Positions 6,185 to 8,833 of a stretch of 8,833 nt of DNA are shown here, one piece after another. This DNA is from JAMXLO01 sp041487355. GTDB lineage: Bacteria; Pseudomonadota; Alphaproteobacteria; Acetobacterales; Acetobacteraceae. The notes below the pieces were generated by a model. The model was not told the origin of the DNA, ran no database searches, and was given only the letters and a program-made list of their open reading frames with translations. The stretch spans positions 1 to 8,833 of the forward strand of contig JBGPND010000217.1 of assembly GCA_041487355.1 (NCBI GenBank), written 5' to 3'. Made by a program: the position numbers and the translations under genes. How positions within the stretch are numbered: the stretch's first letter is position 1; the number at the start of each line of letters is the position of its first letter.

Positions 6185-7186
6185 ATGCGACTCCTCGCCA
6201 TGGTGGCGCGACGCGCGATCTGGATGCCCCCGACCCTGTTCGGGCTGGTGCTGATGGTGTTCGCCATTTCGCACGTCATCCCGTCCGATCCGGCGCGGGT
6301 GATGGCCGGCGAGAACGCACCGGCGGAGCAGGTGCAGGCGCTGCGCCACAAATACGGGCTTGATCTGCCGCTGCCGCGGCAATTCCTGCGCTATGTCGGT
6401 GACGTCGCAACCGGCAACATGGGGACCAGCCTGTTCACCCAGCGCCCGGTCGCCGAAGATTTGTGGGCGCGTTTGCCGGCGACACTGGAGCTGGCGCTGT
6501 ATGCCATCGTGATCGCCGTTGTGGTCGGCGTGCCGCTGGGGGTGGTGGCGGCGCTGCGGCGCAATTCAGTGCTCGATCACCTGGTGCGTGTGGTCACCAT
6601 CACCGGCCTCGCGATGGCGGCGTTCTGGCTGGCGATCCTGCTGCAATTGCTGTTCTCGATGTGGCTGGGCCTGACGCCCGTACAAGGCCGGATCGACGGC
6701 TGGGGACCAGACCCGATCACCGGCTTCTACACGATCGACGCCGTGCTGCGCGGCGATTGGGAGACACTGGGCCAGTCGCTGCGTTATCTCGCCTTGCCGA
6801 TGCTCACGCTTGCGCTGCCGGCGATGGCGACGATCGTCCGGTTCACCCGCGCCGGCGTGCTGAACGTGATGTCGTCCAACTTCGTGTTCTATCAGGCGGC
6901 GATGGGCATTCCCCGCCGGCGTGTCGTGTGGAAATACATCCTGCGCAGCGCGCTGATCGGCACGCTGACACAGATCGGCCTGATCTTCGGCAACCTGATC
7001 GCCGGCGCGGTGGTCGTCGAGACCGTGTTCGACTGGCCCGGCCTCGGTAGTTTCGCGGTGAATTCGATCCTGCAATCGGACTACAACGCGATCATGAGCT
7101 TCACCCTGTTCATCGGCGTGGTCTTTATCCTGGTGAACCTGCTGGTGGACGTCGCGCAGGCCGTGCTGGACCCGCGCGGCCGATGA
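6185..7186 (+). CDS. Dipeptide/oligopeptide-type ABC transporter permease, DppB-like
   Basis: This is an inner-membrane permease subunit of 333 residues, the usual length for DppB/OppB/NikB proteins. An N-terminal membrane helix (about 12-32) is followed by a periplasmic region with the family signatures HKYGLDLPLPRQFLRY (55-70) and GNMGTSLFTQRPV (77-89). Further hydrophobic helices lie at about 102-124, 140-161, 200-219, 262-281 and 305-326. The DppB-type PDPITGFYTIDAVLRGD (175-191) and VVVETVFDWPGLG (276-288) motifs are present. The cytoplasmic coupling loop reads FYQAAMGIPRRRVVWKYILRSAL (from 235), somewhat divergent from the usual RARAKG form. No good ribosome binding site precedes the ATG, but an in-frame TGA at 6173 rules out an earlier start. 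The substrate may be peptides, but this permease family also carries nickel, opines and sugars. Confidence 0.92.
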   Translation: MRLLAMVARRAIWMPPTLFGLVLMVFAISHVIPSDPARVMAGENAPAEQVQALRHKYGLDLPLPRQFLRYVGDVATGNMGTSLFTQRPVAEDLWARLPATLELALYAIVIAVVVGVPLGVVAALRRNSVLDHLVRVVTITGLAMAAFWLAILLQLLFSMWLGLTPVQGRIDGWGPDPITGFYTIDAVLRGDWETLGQSLRYLALPMLTLALPAMATIVRFTRAGVLNVMSSNFVFYQAAMGIPRRRVVWKYILRSALIGTLTQIGLIFGNLIAGAVVVETVFDWPGLGSFAVNSILQSDYNAIMSFTLFIGVVFILVNLLVDVAQAVLDPRGR

Positions 7187-8034
7187 GGACGCTGCGTCGC
7201 CTGATCCGCGACCGCTCGGCGCTGCTCGGCCTGATCATCGTCGCCGCTCTGGTATTGGCCGCGGTATTCGCCTGGCCGCTCGCGACCTTTCCGCAGGACG
7301 TCACCAACTACGATCCGCCGCACCGGTTGCTGCCGCCTAGCGGCACCTACTGGCTTGGCACCGATCGTATGGGCGCCGATATCTACAGCCGGCTGCTGTT
7401 CGGCGCGCGGATCACCATCCTGATCGCGGTGGTGGCGACGTCGCTTGCCGTGCTGATCGGCGTGCCGATGGGCCTTGTCGCCGGCTACTACACCAACCGG
7501 GTCAGCGACCTGCTGATGCGCATCTCCGACGTGTTCCTGGCGGTGCCGCAGATCGTGCTGGCGATCGCGATTGCCCAGACACTCGGACCCGCAATCCAGA
7601 ATGTGATCCTTGCGCTGTCGATCACCTACTGGCCGTTCTGGGCACGGCTCGTCTATGCCGAGACACGCAGCCTGCGCAACGAGGTGTTCATCGAGGCGGC
7701 CGTTGCGCTCGGCGCCTCACCGCTGCGCGTGATGGCGCTGCACGTGCTGCCGTCGATCGCATCGTCGGTGATCGTGCGCACCACGATCGGCATGGGTGGC
7801 ACAATTCTGGTCGCCGCCGCGCTGGGCTTCCTCGGCCTCGGGCCACCGCCGCCGACGCCGGAATGGGGCCGCATGATCGCCGAGAGCCGCGGGTTCCTGC
7901 CGCAGGCCTGGTGGTATGCCACGGCACCTGGCGTGGCGATCCTGCTGGTGGTGATGGGCTTCAACCTGCTGGGCGATGGCTTGCGCGACGTGCTCGACCC
8001 GCGTCTGCGCCGCGGCGGTGCCGATGCAAGCTGA
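7183..8034 (+). CDS. Dipeptide/oligopeptide-type ABC transporter permease, DppC-like
   Basis: This is the 283-residue second permease subunit, expected to pair with the preceding DppB-like protein as a heterodimer in the inner membrane. An N-terminal helix (about 12-34) precedes the signature YWLGTDRMGADIYSRLLFGA (56-75). The classical EAA loop is intact: EAAVALGASPLRVMALHVLP (171-190), which contacts the ATPase. The C-terminal hallmarks LGFLGLG (214-220), TPEWGRMI (225-232) and NLLGDGLRDVLDPRLR (261-276) are all present. The start codon overlaps the previous stop in an ATGA junction, so translational coupling is likely and a separate ribosome binding site is weak. It in turn overlaps the ATPase gene by 11 bases. 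Confidence 0.94.
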   Translation: MRTLRRLIRDRSALLGLIIVAALVLAAVFAWPLATFPQDVTNYDPPHRLLPPSGTYWLGTDRMGADIYSRLLFGARITILIAVVATSLAVLIGVPMGLVAGYYTNRVSDLLMRISDVFLAVPQIVLAIAIAQTLGPAIQNVILALSITYWPFWARLVYAETRSLRNEVFIEAAVALGASPLRVMALHVLPSIASSVIVRTTIGMGGTILVAAALGFLGLGPPPPTPEWGRMIAESRGFLPQAWWYATAPGVAILLVVMGFNLLGDGLRDVLDPRLRRGGADAS

Positions 8035-8833
8035 GCTGCTGTCGGTGCGCGATCTGTCGGTGTCGTTCGTCACCGAAGGCGGGGTGGCGCGCGTGCTGGA
8101 CGCGGTCAGCCTGTCGCTGGCGCCCGGTGAGATCATGGGCCTGGTGGGTGAATCCGGCTGCGGCAAGACGACGCTCGCGCGCGCCATCCTGGGGGCGCTG
8201 CCGGCGAACGCGAATGCGCGTGGCGGGGCCTTGCTGTTCGACGGGCGGGACCTGCTGACGCTCGATCCTTCGCTGGTGGCGGAGCAGGTGCGCGGCCGGG
8301 CGATCACCTTCGTGCCGCAGGATCCCTACAGCTCGTTCAGCCCGCTGTTCACCGTCGGCGATCAGATCATGGAATTGCTGCGCTGGAAGTCGCCGGGTCG
8401 GCGCGCCGGCGAGCGCTCCTGGTCGCGCAGCCGCCGCCGTGCCGATCGCGAACGGGCGCTCGCCTTGCTGCGCACCGTGCAGCTTCCGGATCCCGAGCAT
8501 CTGCTGCGAAAATATCCGCACGAGCTGTCGGGCGGGCAACGGCAACGCGTGATGATCGCCATGGCATTGTTGCCGGAGCCCAAGCTGGTGATCGCCGACG
8601 AGCCGACCACGGCGCTGGACGTGACCATCCAGGCGCAGATCCTGAAACTGCTGCGGAAGCTGGCGACCGAACGTGGCGTATCGGTGCTGTTCGCCACGCA
8701 CGACCTCGGCACCGCGTGGGAAATCTGCGACCGGGTGACGGTGATGTACGCCGGCCAGGAGCTGGAGACGGCGCCGATCGCTGACTTCTTTCGCGCGCCG
8801 ATGGTGCCGTATACGCGCCTGCTGCTGGACAGC
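8024..8833 (+). CDS. Dipeptide/oligopeptide-type ABC transporter ATPase, DppD-like, C-terminal end beyond the window
   Basis: These 270 codons, open to the right edge, encode a nucleotide-binding subunit that powers the two permeases from the cytoplasmic face. Motifs in order are Walker A GESGCGKTT (42-50), Q-loop Gln99 in FVPQDP, signature LSGGQRQR (168-175), Walker B LVIADE (188-193), D-loop ALD (197-199) and switch His226 in FATHD. The MYAGQELET and PYTRLLLDS segments (241-249, 262-270) are typical of DppD/OppD proteins. In those proteins the PYT motif lies roughly 50-60 residues before the C-terminus, so only a tail is missing. Between the Q-loop and the signature there is an Arg/Ser-rich stretch at about 121-142 that makes this region longer than in E. 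coli DppD. The ATG at 8024 lies inside the end of the permease gene (11-base overlap); it fits the family N-terminus but lacks a strong ribosome binding site. Confidence 0.93.
   Translation, partial: MQAELLSVRDLSVSFVTEGGVARVLDAVSLSLAPGEIMGLVGESGCGKTTLARAILGALPANANARGGALLFDGRDLLTLDPSLVAEQVRGRAITFVPQDPYSSFSPLFTVGDQIMELLRWKSPGRRAGERSWSRSRRRADRERALALLRTVQLPDPEHLLRKYPHELSGGQRQRVMIAMALLPEPKLVIADEPTTALDVTIQAQILKLLRKLATERGVSVLFATHDLGTAWEICDRVTVMYAGQELETAPIADFFRAPMVPYTRLLLDS

Overview
The window is GC-rich, densely coding DNA with strong G/C third-position bias. Long open frames lie antisense to nearly every gene as a consequence. Gene styles (a WD40-caspase, a ketopantoate-reductase paralogue, a Dpp/Opp-type ABC operon) and a GGTCAAGG-centred intergenic palindrome fit an alphaproteobacterium, perhaps Acetobacteraceae or a relative. 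That placement is inference from gene content and composition; there is no rRNA or marker gene here.

The layout is two divergent blocks. The minus-strand block (1-3952) is a two-gene operon. It starts with a lipoprotein carrying a glycine-zipper segment, a long polar helical stretch and a C-terminal SH3-like domain. Its stop codon overlaps by four bases (GTGA) the start of a roughly 970-codon exported protein with an N-terminal signal peptide, a WD40 beta-propeller, an Ig-like linker and a caspase-type (peptidase C14) domain with an intact His/Cys dyad. This second gene runs off the left edge, so its stop codon is not visible. The two products are predicted to act together in the cell envelope. 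The pair is the most interesting content of the window.

The divergent intergenic region (3953-4166) holds the ribosome-binding sites of both blocks, a 9-bp AT-rich inverted repeat, a weak promoter candidate for the minus-strand operon, and two tandem copies of a GC-rich palindrome resembling repetitive extragenic elements.

The plus-strand block (4167-8833) is compact: a ketopantoate-reductase-family oxidoreductase, then 24 bases later an aldo/keto reductase, then 17 bases later two permeases and one ATPase of a dipeptide/oligopeptide-type ABC importer. The transport genes overlap one another by 4 and 11 bases, and the ATPase is cut by the right edge. No substrate-binding protein and no second ATPase are visible; these may lie downstream. 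The arrangement suggests uptake of an unidentified small molecule followed by NAD(P)H-dependent reduction or oxidation, but nothing in the sequence names the substrate.

No tRNA, rRNA, CRISPR array, insertion sequence or convincing rho-independent terminator was found.
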